This document shows positions 1 to 9,711 of a stretch of DNA of 64,000 bases, one piece after another; position 1 is the first letter of the stretch, and each line of letters begins with the position of its first letter. Source of the stretch: DASQPA01 sp963757335 (GTDB lineage: Bacteria > Acidobacteriota > Thermoanaerobaculia > Multivoradales > UBA5704). The position numbers and the translations under genes were made by a program. The notes under the pieces are model-generated. The model searched no databases. It was not told the origin of the DNA and was given only the letters and a program-made list of their open reading frames with translations. The stretch lies in the NCBI GenBank assembly GCA_963757335.1, contig CAVWRJ010000024.1, positions 496,001 through 560,000 on the forward strand, read 5' to 3'.

Positions 1-57
1 GCGTGGTACCCCCCTCCTAGTCCTCCGACGTTGACGCGGCTACGGGTAACCAGTAGT

Positions 58-354
58 ATGGTGACGGTGAACTAGGAGTGGAACACCGCGAAGGCCATTG
101 AGAATCGCCGAAGACACGGCATCGATTTTGGGGACGCCATTGCTGCTGTCGAAGATCCGAACCGGCTCGAGGAAATCGACGACCGCTTCGAGTACGGCGA
201 GGAACGGACGCGGGTCATCGGCATGACAATCCACAAGATCCTTTTCGTCATCACGACCACACGCGGCGACGACGTGTGCCGCATCATCTCCGCCCGGAGG
301 GCCACGCGACATGAGCAAGCGAGATCCTACACGGAGGACCGTGAAACCTGGTGA
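58..354 (+). pseudogene. BrnT-like toxin with an in-frame amber stop near its start
   Basis: From about position 76 the frame reads EWNTAKAIENRRRHGIDF, then a GEERTRVIGM segment and IISARRATRHE. This is the layout of BrnT-family ribonuclease toxins (N-terminal W...K..N..KHG.F block, central GE.R...G, C-terminal R.ISAR.A...E). The only plausible ATG (58-60) is in the same frame, but codon 6 (73-75) is TAG. No ATG, GTG or TTG follows between that stop and the conserved block. The gene overlaps the HTH gene at 311 by 44 bp, as BrnT operons usually overlap their antitoxin. The toxin is probably inactivated, mis-sequenced at one base, or started from an unusual codon. The family call is fairly secure; functionality is doubtful. 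Confidence 0.7.
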
Positions 355-682
355 TACGCCGCCTCGCGGCGACACCGATTGGGCTGGGGTAGACGCTATG
401 ACGGAGGACGAGGTGCTCGCTGCGGCGCTGGCCGATCCCGACGCCCAGCCCCTTGGCCCGGAGGAGCTCGCGAAGATGCGCCGGGTCTCCCCGGTGAAGG
501 CACTGCGAGAGCGGCTCGGCATGACGCAGGTGGAGTTCGCCGAAGCCTTCGGGTTGCCCGTCAGCACACTCCGGGATTGGGAGCAGCGTCGGAGCACGCC
601 GGACGCTCCGGCCAGGGCTCTCCTGCGAGCCATCGAACGCGAGCCGGAGACAATGCGGCGGTTGTTGTCTCGGGCCGCTTAA
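311..682 (+). CDS. HTH (XRE-type) antitoxin paired with BrnT-like toxin
   Basis: This 123-residue protein has a BrnA-like acidic N-terminal segment (DTDWAGVDAMTEDEV, residues 21-35) and a helix-turn-helix at about 62-112 (MTQVEFAEAFGLPVSTLRDWEQ). The N-terminal part is typical of proteins encoded just downstream of BrnT toxins. The HTH is the XRE/HigA-like type and would let the protein bind both toxin and promoter. The ATG at 311 lies inside the end of the toxin frame, so translation is likely coupled. It appears intact although the toxin frame is broken, so it may be a leftover antitoxin. Autoregulation is inferred from the family. Confidence 0.8.
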   Translation: MSKRDPTRRTVKPGDTPPRGDTDWAGVDAMTEDEVLAAALADPDAQPLGPEELAKMRRVSPVKALRERLGMTQVEFAEAFGLPVSTLRDWEQRRSTPDAPARALLRAIEREPETMRRLLSRAA

Positions 683-754
683 CCGGTGACATAACACGCC
701 CGCATCATTGGGTCGAGGGGAGGGGGGCGCCTCGCCAAGGGTACAACCTTCCTG

Positions 755-1216
755 CCTCCGGACGCCGTTCGGAAGCTCCCGGACGCCGTTTGGAACCCTC
801 CGGACGCCGTTCAGAACCTCCCGGACGCCGCTGGGAAGCTCCCGGACGCGGTTCGGAACCTCCCGGACGTGGTTCGCAAGCTCCCGGGCGTGGTTCGGAA
901 GCTCACGGACGCCGTTCAGAACCTCCCCGACCCGTTTGAGAAGCTCCCGGACGCCATTTGGGCCCTTCCGGATCGCTTTTGGAGCTTCCCGGAGCCCGTG
1001 AAAAGTCCTCCGGATCTCGTGGAAAGTCTTTGGGAACCCGTGGAAAGTCCTCAGAAACCCGTGAAAAGTCTTTTTTCACTCGTGGAAAGTCCTCGGGAAC
1101 TCGTGGAAAGTCCTCAGAAACTCGTGGAAAGTCCTCGGGAACTTGTGGAAAGTCGTCAGAAACTCGTGGAAAGTCCCCAGAAACTCGTCCGGGAGCTTCT
1201 AAAACCCGTAGAAAGC
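755..1216. repeat. Minisatellite array 1: about 22 units of exactly 21 bp, two sequence families in one phase
   Basis: Starting at 755 the sequence can be cut into 22 consecutive 21-bp units with no slip. Units 1-11 (755-985) resemble CTCCCGGACGCCGTTCGGAA plus one base. Units 13-22 (1007-1216) resemble CCTCAGAAACTCGTGGAAAG plus one base. Unit 12 (986-1006) joins the two families. Copies are imperfect. Several frames are open on both strands, but substitutions do not favour third codon positions and there is no start codon or ribosome site, so I treat the stretch as non-coding. It fills the gap between the antitoxin gene and the convergent pentapeptide gene. Confidence 0.9.
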
Positions 1217-1228
1217 CTGTGTCCGAAG

Positions 1229-2245
1229 CTACGCCGCCCGCCCGGGGTCGAGCGGCACGCCGGTGAAGCGGGTGAGGTCGGACTGCGGGGACCAGCGGCT
1301 GCCGTCGGGGAGGACGGTCTCCGGGCTCCAGAGGGCGAGGTTCAAGATCGCGTCGTGGAGATTGGCGCCGTCCAGGAAGGCTCCCCGGAGATCGGCGCGG
1401 ACGAGGTTCGCTCCGGTCAGGTCGGCGCGCAGGAGGTTGGCGCCCTGGAGCCGGGCGCCGACCAGGTTGGCGCGGGTGAGGCGGGCCCAGCGGAGGACCG
1501 CCCCGTCGAGCTTGGCCTCGCTCAGGCCGGCGCCCTCCGCGTTCACCCAGCGGAGGTCCGCCCGCTCCAGGTTGGCCCGGAACAGCTGGGTCCCCTGGAG
1601 GGCCGCACCCTCCAGGCAGGCGCCACCCAGGTCGGCACCGTTGAGCGTGGCGCCCTGGAGCTCGGCGCCGCCCAGGTTCGCCTCGCGGAGGTCGGCCTTC
1701 AGCAGCCGCGCCCCCTCCAGGCGCGCGTCTTTGAGGTTCGCCCGCTTCAAGTTGGCGAGCTCCAGGTTGGCCCCCTGGAGCGCGGCCCGCGACAGGTCCC
1801 CCTCTTCGAGCAGCGCCTCGTAGAGGTCGGCGTGCTGGAGATTGGCGCCGTTGAGCTTCGCCCCTCGCAGGTCGGCCTCGCGGAGGCTCGCGAGCTCCAG
1901 GTTGGCCCCCTGGAGGCTGGCGTTCTGGAGGTGGGCCTTGAACATCTGGACCTGCCGGAGGTCGACGCTGAAGAGGCTCGCCTCGCGGAGGTCGGCGCGC
2001 GACAGGTCGGGGTTCTGCCGGGCCCAGAAGCGGGGCCAGCTCCGCTGGCGCTGGGAGCGGACGTAGTGCATCACCTCCGAGGTCTGGACGCGCTCGTGGA
2101 CGAGCCGCAGGCGCACCTGGTGCAGGCGCTCCCGCCCGGCCTTCTGGCGGTCGAGGAAGGAGTTCCCCAGGATGCCGAGGAGGCCGCCGAGGAATCCGAA
2201 GGTGCCGCCGATCAGCACTCCGTAGTAGGAGTCGGGGATCCCCAT
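1229..2245 (-). CDS. Membrane-anchored pentapeptide-repeat protein
   Basis: This 338-residue protein starts at MGIPDSYYG. One hydrophobic segment (about residues 8-30, YGVLIGGTFGFLGGLLGILG) is followed by a charged linker to about 80. Then comes a long run of A(D/N)Lxx five-residue repeats (ADLREASLF, ANLELASL, ADLRGAKL and so on) to about residue 300. Such repeats fold as a right-handed four-sided beta-helix. The short tail carries WSPETVLPDGSRW, a typical ending for cyanobacterial-style pentapeptide proteins. An upstream extension of the frame exists but would run into the HAMP gene, so I chose the start at 2245, 9 bp after that gene's stop. It is probably cotranscribed with that sensor gene. 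The biochemical role is unknown. Confidence 0.85.
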   Translation of the reverse strand: MGIPDSYYGVLIGGTFGFLGGLLGILGNSFLDRQKAGRERLHQVRLRLVHERVQTSEVMHYVRSQRQRSWPRFWARQNPDLSRADLREASLFSVDLRQVQMFKAHLQNASLQGANLELASLREADLRGAKLNGANLQHADLYEALLEEGDLSRAALQGANLELANLKRANLKDARLEGARLLKADLREANLGGAELQGATLNGADLGGACLEGAALQGTQLFRANLERADLRWVNAEGAGLSEAKLDGAVLRWARLTRANLVGARLQGANLLRADLTGANLVRADLRGAFLDGANLHDAILNLALWSPETVLPDGSRWSPQSDLTRFTGVPLDPGRAA

Positions 2246-2253
2246 CGCATCCT

Positions 2254-3474
2254 CTAGAGGTGATAGCGGGCGGCGGCCTGGCGGAGCCGCTCCGCGAGGC
2301 TCTTGAGGTCGGCGTCGGCGGGGGCGGGGATCGCGTCGAGCCGCTCGCCGGCCACCTTGACGCAGGCGGCGAGCTGGCCGAGCTGGCCGACGAGCCCGTC
2401 GATGCGCTTGCCGAGCTCGGCCAGCTGAGGGTCCGGGTCGCCGCTCTCGGCCGGCCGGAGGCGGTGGGCGAGGTCGCCGCGCTCGACCCCTTCCAGGAAC
2501 TGGAGGTACTCGGCGATCCGGTGGTCCAGGGCCTGGCGGCCGGCGACCTCCCGGTCGACCACCTGGCGGACCGTGGCGCACATCCCCACGAAGGACTCGG
2601 CGAGCTGGCCGACCTCGTCGTCGCTCTCGATCTTCACCCGCGACGAGAGATTGCCGGCGGCCATCTCGGTCGCCGCCGAGGCGAGATTGCGGATCGGGCG
2701 CAGAACCGTGCGCTGGGCCCGATAGTAGATGAGGCCCCCGGCGACGAAAAGGATGGCGGCGAAGGCGCTCACCTCCTGGAGCGAGCCGGCGTCGACCTGG
2801 CGCAGGCGGTCGGTCATCGGGACGGTGATGGCGAGGCTCCCCATGACGTCGCCGAGGACATAGTTGCGCTTCGGGCTCTCCGGCAGGGCGTTGTGGCAGG
2901 TGACGCAGGACTGGGCGTTGGCGATGTCCGGCACATAGAGGGTGTAGTAGGTACCGCCGCCGGCAGCCACCTTGTGGTCCTGCGGCTTGACGTCCCGGAA
3001 GTTGACCTTCATCAGCTCGCGCTCGGCATCGTCGCGCGGCCCCTTTCGCGGATTGACCGGAAAGAGGCTCAGCATGGCGAGCTTGTACTCCGTGCTGGTG
3101 GCGGTCGCGCTCAGATCGTCGGAGACCTCGCGCACGAACGTCGTCGGCAGGGGGATGGCGAGCCGGCCCGGCTCCCGGTAGTGGTTGGTGACCTCCAGGT
3201 GCACCTGGTTGGCGACCGGAACGACCCGCTGGGTGTAGTAGCGCCGGTCGGCGGTCACCTGGCGCTGGATGGCTTCCGCCACCAGGCGCGCCTCGTGATA
3301 GGCGGCTTCCAGGCGCCGCTCGTAGGTGACGTAGCTGAAGGCGGCGAGGAGGACGAAGGAGACGGCGGCGATGGGGACCAGGAGCTTCCGGGCGAGGCTC
3401 CCGGGCTGGTGCGCGCGGGCCGCGCCCTTGGGCGTACCTCGCCCGCGCACCGGTGACGGCTTCGGCGTTTCCAT
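2254..3474 (-). CDS. HAMP-domain membrane sensor with DUF3365 (Tll0287-like) and c-type haem motif
   Basis: The 406-residue protein has a TM helix at about 30-48, an extracytoplasmic domain to about 235, a second TM helix at about 236-253 and a HAMP domain right after it (RTVLRPIRNLASAATEMAAGNL). The extracytoplasmic domain matches the DUF3365/Tll0287 layout (VHLEVTNHYREPGRLAIPLP..FVREV) and contains C190-V-T-C-H194, a haem c attachment site. The C-terminal about 130 residues are helical with no kinase, cyclase or methyl-accepting signature domain. A redox or gas-sensing role is inferred. Without an output domain it must signal through a partner; the pentapeptide protein directly downstream is the only neighbour in the transcript. 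Confidence 0.8.
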   Translation of the reverse strand: METPKPSPVRGRGTPKGAARAHQPGSLARKLLVPIAAVSFVLLAAFSYVTYERRLEAAYHEARLVAEAIQRQVTADRRYYTQRVVPVANQVHLEVTNHYREPGRLAIPLPTTFVREVSDDLSATATSTEYKLAMLSLFPVNPRKGPRDDAERELMKVNFRDVKPQDHKVAAGGGTYYTLYVPDIANAQSCVTCHNALPESPKRNYVLGDVMGSLAITVPMTDRLRQVDAGSLQEVSAFAAILFVAGGLIYYRAQRTVLRPIRNLASAATEMAAGNLSSRVKIESDDEVGQLAESFVGMCATVRQVVDREVAGRQALDHRIAEYLQFLEGVERGDLAHRLRPAESGDPDPQLAELGKRIDGLVGQLGQLAACVKVAGERLDAIPAPADADLKSLAERLRQAAARYHL

Positions 3475-3592
3475 GAATCTCTAGCCCACTCCCCCGCCGG
3501 ACATCCAGCGGTCTGTTGAGTTGATCCTCGGATTATAGGTTCGGCCGCCGGATAGAGGGGACGGACGGAGGACCAAAAGAGATCCATCCCCT

Positions 3593-3700
3593 GCACTGGG
3601 TCCGCTCGAACCTGCGGGCGGTCTCCTTCGGGCGCTTCGCGCAGCCAGCCTGTGCCCAGAATGGGTATCGGCCGTCCTCGGATTCAACCGGACCCAGTGC
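3593..3700. repeat. Dispersed palindromic element, copy 1 (108 bp)
   Basis: The terminal arms at 3593-3610 and 3683-3700 pair at 16 of 18 positions (arm GCACTGGGTCCGCTCGAA). The core includes CCTGCGGGCGG, TCGGGCGCTTCGCGC and CCGTCCTCGGA, also found at 25691-25779 and 59037-59123. This copy has about 19 bp extra in the right half. The arm sequence differs from the other copies yet still self-pairs. It lies in the 282-bp divergent gap (3475-3756) between the HAMP sensor and the M24 peptidase, which otherwise holds only presumed promoters. Confidence 0.8.
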
Positions 3701-3756
3701 CCCCATCCCGGGCATGGGTGCGCTGGCAGTGCCGCCGGAGATACAATCCCCCCGCC

Positions 3757-5058
3757 ATGAAGACCTTCCTAGAAGAGCGCCGTGACAAAGTCGCCCAGGC
3801 CCTCCACCTGGCGGACGAGATCGTCCTCGTCGGAGCGGGCCCCTACCTGTCGATCCCCGGGGGGGCCGACCAGACCTACCCCTATCATGCCCACAACGAG
3901 TACTTCTACCTGGCCGACCGCGACCGGCCCAGCGCCGTCGCCGCCTTCGATCCGCGCGAGGGCTGGGTCGACTTCGTCCCCGAGGTGACGGAAAAGGAGA
4001 AGGTCTGGGTAGGCGACCAGCCGGGCGAGGGGACGCCCCTGACCGAGCTCGAACCCTGGCTCGAAGCCCGCCGCGGGCGGCCGGTCGTCCAGCTCGGGAC
4101 CCCCGTGCTCCTCCCCCCGGGGGTCTTCGGGGATGCCGAGAAGAGCGAGCACCTGCGCGAGCGGCTGCTGCACGCCCGCCGGCCCAAGGACGACAACGAG
4201 CTCGACCGGATGCGCCGGGCGGCGGCCGCCTCGGCGGCGGGATTCGCCGCCGTCCGCCCCCTGATCCGCCCCGGGGTCACCGAGCGCCAGCTGCAGATCG
4301 AGCTCGAGGTCGCCTTCTTCCGCGCCGGGGCCGACCGGACGGCCTACGAGAGCATCGTGGGGAGCGGGCCGAACTCGGCCATCTTCCACGTCTCCCCCTC
4401 GTCGCGGCAGCTCAATGCCGGCGAGCTCCTCCTGATCGACGCCGGGGCGGAGGTGGAACGCTACGCCTCCGACGTCACCCGGACCTATCCCGTCGACCCC
4501 ACCTTCACGCCCATGCAGCGCGACGTCTACGCGGTGGTGCTGGCGGCCCAGAAGCGGGCGGTCGACAAGTGCCGGGCGGGCAAGGAGTTCAAGGAGCTCC
4601 ACCTCGAAACCGCGGCCGACATGGTGCGGGGCCTGGTCGATCTCGGGGTGATGCGCGGCGACCCGCAGACGCTGGTCGACGAGGGCGCCTACGCGCTCTT
4701 TTTCCCCCACGGTCTCGGCCACCTGCTGGGCCTCGGAGTGCGCGACGCCTCCGGGCTCTACCCCGGCCGCGAGCGCGACACCCGGCCGGAGCTCGAGACC
4801 CTCCGTCTCGACCTGCCGCTCGAGCCCGGCTATGTGACGACGATCGAGCCCGGCCTCTACTTCAGCCCCGTCCTCCTCAACAGCCGCGAGCGGCGGGAGC
4901 GCTTCAGGCAGCAGGTCGACTGGGAGAAGGTCGACCGCCTGCTCGCCGGCGGCGAATTCGGCGGCATCCGGATCGAGGACAACGTCCTCGTGACCGCCGG
5001 CGACCCCGAGGTCCTGACCGCTGCCATCCCCAAGGAGATCGATCAGATCGAGCGGTGA
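3757..5058 (+). CDS. Xaa-Pro aminopeptidase (M24B family)
   Basis: This 433-residue creatinase-fold metallopeptidase removes N-terminal residues that precede proline. The N-terminal domain (1-140) is followed by the pita-bread catalytic domain. All five metal ligands are visible: D228 (LLIDAG), D239 (SDVTRTYP), H322 (GLGHLLG), E364 (TIEPGLY) and E407 (GIRIEDN). The ATG at 3757 is preferred over one 35 codons upstream, because that extension runs through the palindromic repeat and is low-complexity. No signal peptide is seen, so it is probably cytoplasmic. The gene is monocistronic, with a hairpin 120 bp downstream. Confidence 0.93.
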   Translation: MKTFLEERRDKVAQALHLADEIVLVGAGPYLSIPGGADQTYPYHAHNEYFYLADRDRPSAVAAFDPREGWVDFVPEVTEKEKVWVGDQPGEGTPLTELEPWLEARRGRPVVQLGTPVLLPPGVFGDAEKSEHLRERLLHARRPKDDNELDRMRRAAAASAAGFAAVRPLIRPGVTERQLQIELEVAFFRAGADRTAYESIVGSGPNSAIFHVSPSSRQLNAGELLLIDAGAEVERYASDVTRTYPVDPTFTPMQRDVYAVVLAAQKRAVDKCRAGKEFKELHLETAADMVRGLVDLGVMRGDPQTLVDEGAYALFFPHGLGHLLGLGVRDASGLYPGRERDTRPELETLRLDLPLEPGYVTTIEPGLYFSPVLLNSRERRERFRQQVDWEKVDRLLAGGEFGGIRIEDNVLVTAGDPEVLTAAIPKEIDQIER

Positions 5059-5177
5059 CGCGACCGCCGCGCAGGGCACAGAAATGTGAATCCAAATCCT
5101 TGGAGAGATCTCCTGCCGGGCGCGATGCCGACCGGCTAAAACCGCAGTAAATCCTCGATTCAAAGGGTTTCGTCACG

Positions 5178-5197
5178 CCTGGCGCTCACGCGCCAGG
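5178..5197. terminator. Perfect 8-bp hairpin after the M24 gene
   Basis: CCTGGCGC, loop TCAC, GCGCCAGG: a perfect stem of 8 bp lying between the peptidase stop and the VIT-VWA gene. No clean T-run follows, so it may act as a weak terminator or as leader structure for the next gene. Confidence 0.5.
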
Positions 5198-5279
5198 TAT
5201 GGCACCCCCTTTGCTCTTCAGGTCTTCAACCGGTCTCGCGCAAGCTCGCTGCGAGAGCGAGAAAAAGCGGAGGTTCGAA

Positions 5280-8200
5280 ATGAAACCGTGCCGCGCCGCG
5301 ACAGCTCTATCGATTGCAAGCGTTTTTATCTTCGCGCTGTCCGGCCCCGCCGGCGCTGTTTCGACCGTCGGTCTGGGCGACGTCAAGTCGGGTGAGATGC
5401 TCTTCCGCACCGCGAAAGACGGCATCTACGAGCCCGCTCCGGTCCTCGCGAGCGACGTTCATGTCGAGATCGCCGGTATCGTCGCCAGGAGCCGCGTCAC
5501 CCAGATCTTCAGGAACCCGACCGATCAGCAGATGGAAGCGGTCTACGTCTTTCCCCTCGCCGAAAACGCCGCTGTCGACGGCCTCCACATGGTGATCGGC
5601 GAGCGCGTCGTCGAGGGCAGGATCGCGGAGAGAGGGGAAGCGGAAAAGGTTTATGAACAGGCGAGAGACGAAGGAAAGAAAGCGGCGTTCGTCGAGCAGC
5701 AGCGGCCGAACCTCTTTACCGCCATGGTCGCCAACATCGGCCCTGGCGAAGAGGTCGAGATCGTCCTCGATGTCCAGCAGGTGGTGGCCGTCTCCCACGG
5801 CAGCTTCGCGCTCCGCTTCCCCATGGTCGCCATGCCGCGCTACACACCGGCGGGGTCGACGGATGGGGCCCTCCTCCAAGCTCCCGTCCGCGCCGCCGGC
5901 AAGCGGCTCGTCAACCCCTTCGCCTTCCACGTCGACCTCTATCCGGGCGTCCCCTTGGCCCGAGTCGAGAGCGCCAGCCATGCGGTCCAGGTGGTGGAGA
6001 AGAGAGGGCCGCTCTACACGGTCGACCTGGCACGGGGGGCGGCCTCGGCCGATCGCGATTTCGTTCTCTCCTGGGAGCCGGCCGCTGGCCTGGCGCCGCA
6101 GGCGGCCCTCTATACCCAGGAAGTGGCGGGGGAGCGCTATCTCCTGCTCCTGGTGGTTCCCCCCTCGGCGGCCGCGGCGAAGGCGTCCCGCCTGCCGCGC
6201 GAGACGATCTTCGTCGTCGACACCTCGGGCTCGATGGAGGGGACGTCGATCGGGCAGGCGAAGGCGGCGCTCCTGGAGGGGCTCGCCAACCTGCGGCCCG
6301 GCGACCGCTTCAACGTCATCCAGTTCAACAGTGAGACCCAGGCGCTCTACGAGAAGAGCGCTGCCGCCGACCCGGACCACCTCGCGGCGGCCCAGCGGTT
6401 CGTCGGCGCCTTGAAGGCCGGCGGCGGCACCGAGATGCTCCCCGCCCTGACCGCGGCCTTAAAGAGCGACCCCGCCCAAGATCCCGGCGGCGAGGTGCGG
6501 CAGGTGATCTTCGCCACCGACGGCGGAGTGAGCAACGAGGACGAGCTCTTCGCCTACATCCGCGCCCACCTCGGGAGGAGCCGGCTGTTCACGGTGGGGA
6601 TCGGCTCGGCTCCCAACACCCACTTCATGAAGAAGGCGGCGGAGTACGGCCGCGGCACCTTCACCACCATCGACCGCGTCGAGGAGCTGGAGAGCAAGGT
6701 CGGCCACCTCCTCGCCCAGATCGACGCCCCGATGCTGGCCGACCTCTCCGTCGACTGGGGAGACCCCACGGCCGAGGCCCTGCCCCAGCGCATCCCCGAC
6801 CTCTACATGGGCGAGCCGCTGGTGGTCGCCGCCCGCCTGACCGGAGCCGCGGACCGGGTGAGGATCTCCGGCCGCCAGGCCGGCGGCGAGGAATGGCATC
6901 TGGAGCTGCCGCTCGGCGCCGCCGCGCCGGGCCAGGGGATCGACAAGCTCTGGGCCCGGCAGAAGGTCGACGCCCTGACCGACAGCCTGGCCGAGACGAC
7001 CTCGGGGGTGAGCCCCGAGCGGCGCGAGCAGGCGACCGAGGAGGTGCGCTGCGCGGTCACCGATCTCGGTCTCCGGCACGGGCTCGTCACCGCCTACACC
7101 AGCCTGATGGCGGTGGACGTGACGGCGAGCGGGCCGGCCGGGACCGCGCCGGTTCGCAAGTTGGTGCCGGTCGCGATACCGGCGGGCGCGGACGAAGAGG
7201 GGTCAGGGGTGGCGGAGTCCATCACCGTCATCACCGAGGCTCCGCTCCTCGACGAGCGCAAGATCTCGACCGGCTCGACCGTCTACCAGACCGAGCTCGA
7301 GAAGCTCCCGTCCGCGCGCGACCCCTGGGCGGTCCTCCAGTCGACGCCCGGAGTCTTGACCGATCGGATCCACGTGGGAGGTGCCGTGGGCCAGGTCCAG
7401 GCCTACCTGGGACCGGGGGCGGCCGGCGACCAGAGCGTCGTCCAGATCGACGGCTTCGAGTTGGCCGCCGGGACCGCAGCGGGGGTGGGCCCGGCGGGCT
7501 TCGATTCGTTCGTGGCGGAGGAGATCCAGCTCGGCACCGGCAGTTTTGAGGCCGCCACGGGTACCCCGGGGCTGCAGCTCAACCTCGTCACCCGGCGCGG
7601 CACCAACGAGTGGCGTGGCTCGACCTTCGCCGACCGGCTCGGCGGCGGGGCCCGGGCGGAGACCGGCGGCACCGGGGGTATGGGCGGAGTGCTGGACGGA
7701 GTGCGGGCCGACCGGCTGCGCTCGGCGTCCCGCCTCGGCGCCGAGTTGGGCGGGCCGCTCGCCAAGGACCACGCCTGGATCTGGGGCGCCCTCGGCAGCC
7801 GGGCGGAGGATCGCACGGCCCTCGGCGGGCAGGGGGACGAGACCCATGGGACCGGCGGCTCCGGCAAGCTCAACGCCGAAATCGGCAACAACGACGGGGC
7901 GACCCTCTTCTGGCATCGCGCCACCGATGGGGAATCGGCGCGTGGCGCCGGGCCGGAGCGGGCACCGGAGGCGACCTCCAGGCACGCCGGAGAGAGCCGG
8001 GTGTGGAAGGCCGAGGACACCTGGATCGAGAAGCTCGAGCCTCTTTCTGACCGGCATTCTGGGCGGCGTCGACACGGCTTCCACCGATCGGCCGCGCAGC
8101 GGGCTGGGGCCCGACCTTGCGATTCCGGACATCGGGGTCCCGGACATCGCGGTCGACGCCGCCGGGGTCACCCGCGGCAGTGCCTTCCGCTTCGCCGACG

Positions 8201-9711
8201 ACCGGCGGACCCGGAGCGCGGGCGGCCTCGCGAGCTGGTACAGGAACACCGGCCCGGTCGCGCACGAGGTGCGCTTCGGAGGAATCTGGCGGACCGAGGA
8301 GGTGAGCGTCCGGCAGAGCGCGCCGGGGCAGGGGCTGGTGGTCCTCTCCGGGCAGACTCTCGGCCTCCCCGCCGGCACGGCGGCCCTCGGAGCCTACCGC
8401 GACGGCGACGTGGCGGAGACCTTCCATTCCGGCAGCCTCTGGCTCGACGACATCCTGACGGTCGGCCCGGCGACGGTGCACGTGGGCCTGCGCGGGGAGT
8501 CCCAGGAGCTCGTCGCCCCGAGCGTCCGCTTCCGCGACCTCGTGCCGCGGCTCGGCGCCACCTGGGCTCTGGGGAGGGAGCGCAAGACCCTCCTCCGGGC
8601 GAGCGCCGGCCGGTACGCCTCCCGGCTCGGCGAGGAGGTCGCCGGGCAGGTGAGCCCCGGCATCCCGGCCGTGGCCTGGTCCTTCTTCGACGACCGGAAC
8701 GGCAACCTCGCCCTGGACGGCGGCGAGGCGGCGTCGATCCGCCCCTGGTTCCTCCAGGGCTTCGATCCGGCCCACACCCATGGCCTCCGCGCCGAGACCA
8801 CCGACGAGCTGACCGCGGGGATCGAGCACGCCCTCCGGCCCGATTTCGTCATCGGTCTCCACGCCACCTGGCGCCTCATGGAACACCTTTTCGAGAGCCG
8901 GCTCCTGGTGCGCGACGCGGCGACGGGGGAGGTCTTCGCCGCCACGACGCCGGATTGGCTGCCCGCCGGGGTGCTGACCGGCACTCTCCCTGGCGGCCAT
9001 GCCTACTCGGTCCCCTACTACGACCTGCGGCCTGGCCTCACGCCCACGGGAGGGACCCTCCTCGTCAACGGCGACCGCCGGCAGGAGTACCGCGGTCTGA
9101 CCGTCGACTGGAACAAGCGCCTGTCAAGCCGCTGGATGAGCCGCGGCAGCCTGACCTGGCGGGACTGGCGCTGGGAGCTGGGGCCGAGCTTCAGGCGCTA
9201 CGACGATCCCACCAACACTCTGGGGAGCGGCGACGACGCGGGCCAGCAGGTCGCCCCGGCCGCCGATCCCTCCGGCCCCTCCGGCCCCTCCGGACGTTTC
9301 GGCCCCTCCGGGATCTATCTCAGCAGCCGCTGGGCCCTCCACGCCGACGGCCTCCTCCAGCTCCCTGGCGGCTTCGAGCTGGCGGGCGCGGTGAACGGCC
9401 ACCAGGGCTTCCCGCTCCCCTGGTTCCGGCAGGTCGCCCGTCCGAACGCGGGGCTCGCGAGCGTCCAGCTGACCGACCGCGTCGACTCGGCGCGCTCCGG
9501 CAGCCTCGTCACCCTGGACACCCGGCTCGGCCGCGAGATCACCCTCCGCCGCGATCTCTCCGTGACCGTCGCGCTGGAGGCCCTGAACCTGCTCTCCACC
9601 GGCACCGTCCTCAGCCGCCAGCTCGACCTCGGGACGACCCGCGCCGGGGCCGCCGACGAGATCCTGGCACCGCGGACCTTCCGGTTGAGCTGCGAGGTGG
9701 GCTGGCGCTAG
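5280..9711 (+). pseudogene. VIT-VWA-TonB-dependent receptor fusion, interrupted by one frameshift
   Basis: The ATG at 5280 follows a GGAGG-like site and opens a signal peptide (MKPCRAATALSIASVFIFAL, cleavage near AGA). Residues about 35-190 form a VIT domain (SRVTQIFRNPTDQQMEAVYV). Residues about 305-480 form a von Willebrand A domain with the metal motif DTSGSME and a TDGG block. From about residue 640 a TonB plug appears (VAESITVITEAPLLDERKIS, TPGVLTDRIHVGG, VVQIDGFELA, LQLNLVTRRGTNEW). Near 8031-8042 the frame shifts by one base; the continuing frame encodes an outer-membrane beta-barrel to 9711 (LFLTGILGGVD, DDRNGNLALDGGEA, VALEALNLLSTG). Removing one base around 8035 restores about 1,477 codons. 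The protein would present an extracellular or periplasmic adhesion-type head on a receptor barrel. The frameshift may be a sequence error. Confidence 0.8.

Noticed and set aside
869..2257. Long plus-strand frame through array 1 and the pentapeptide gene, with heptad-like LPDAV repeats
   Set aside because: It has no credible start, its first part is the 21-bp array, where substitutions do not favour third codon positions, and the rest is antisense to a well-supported pentapeptide-repeat protein.
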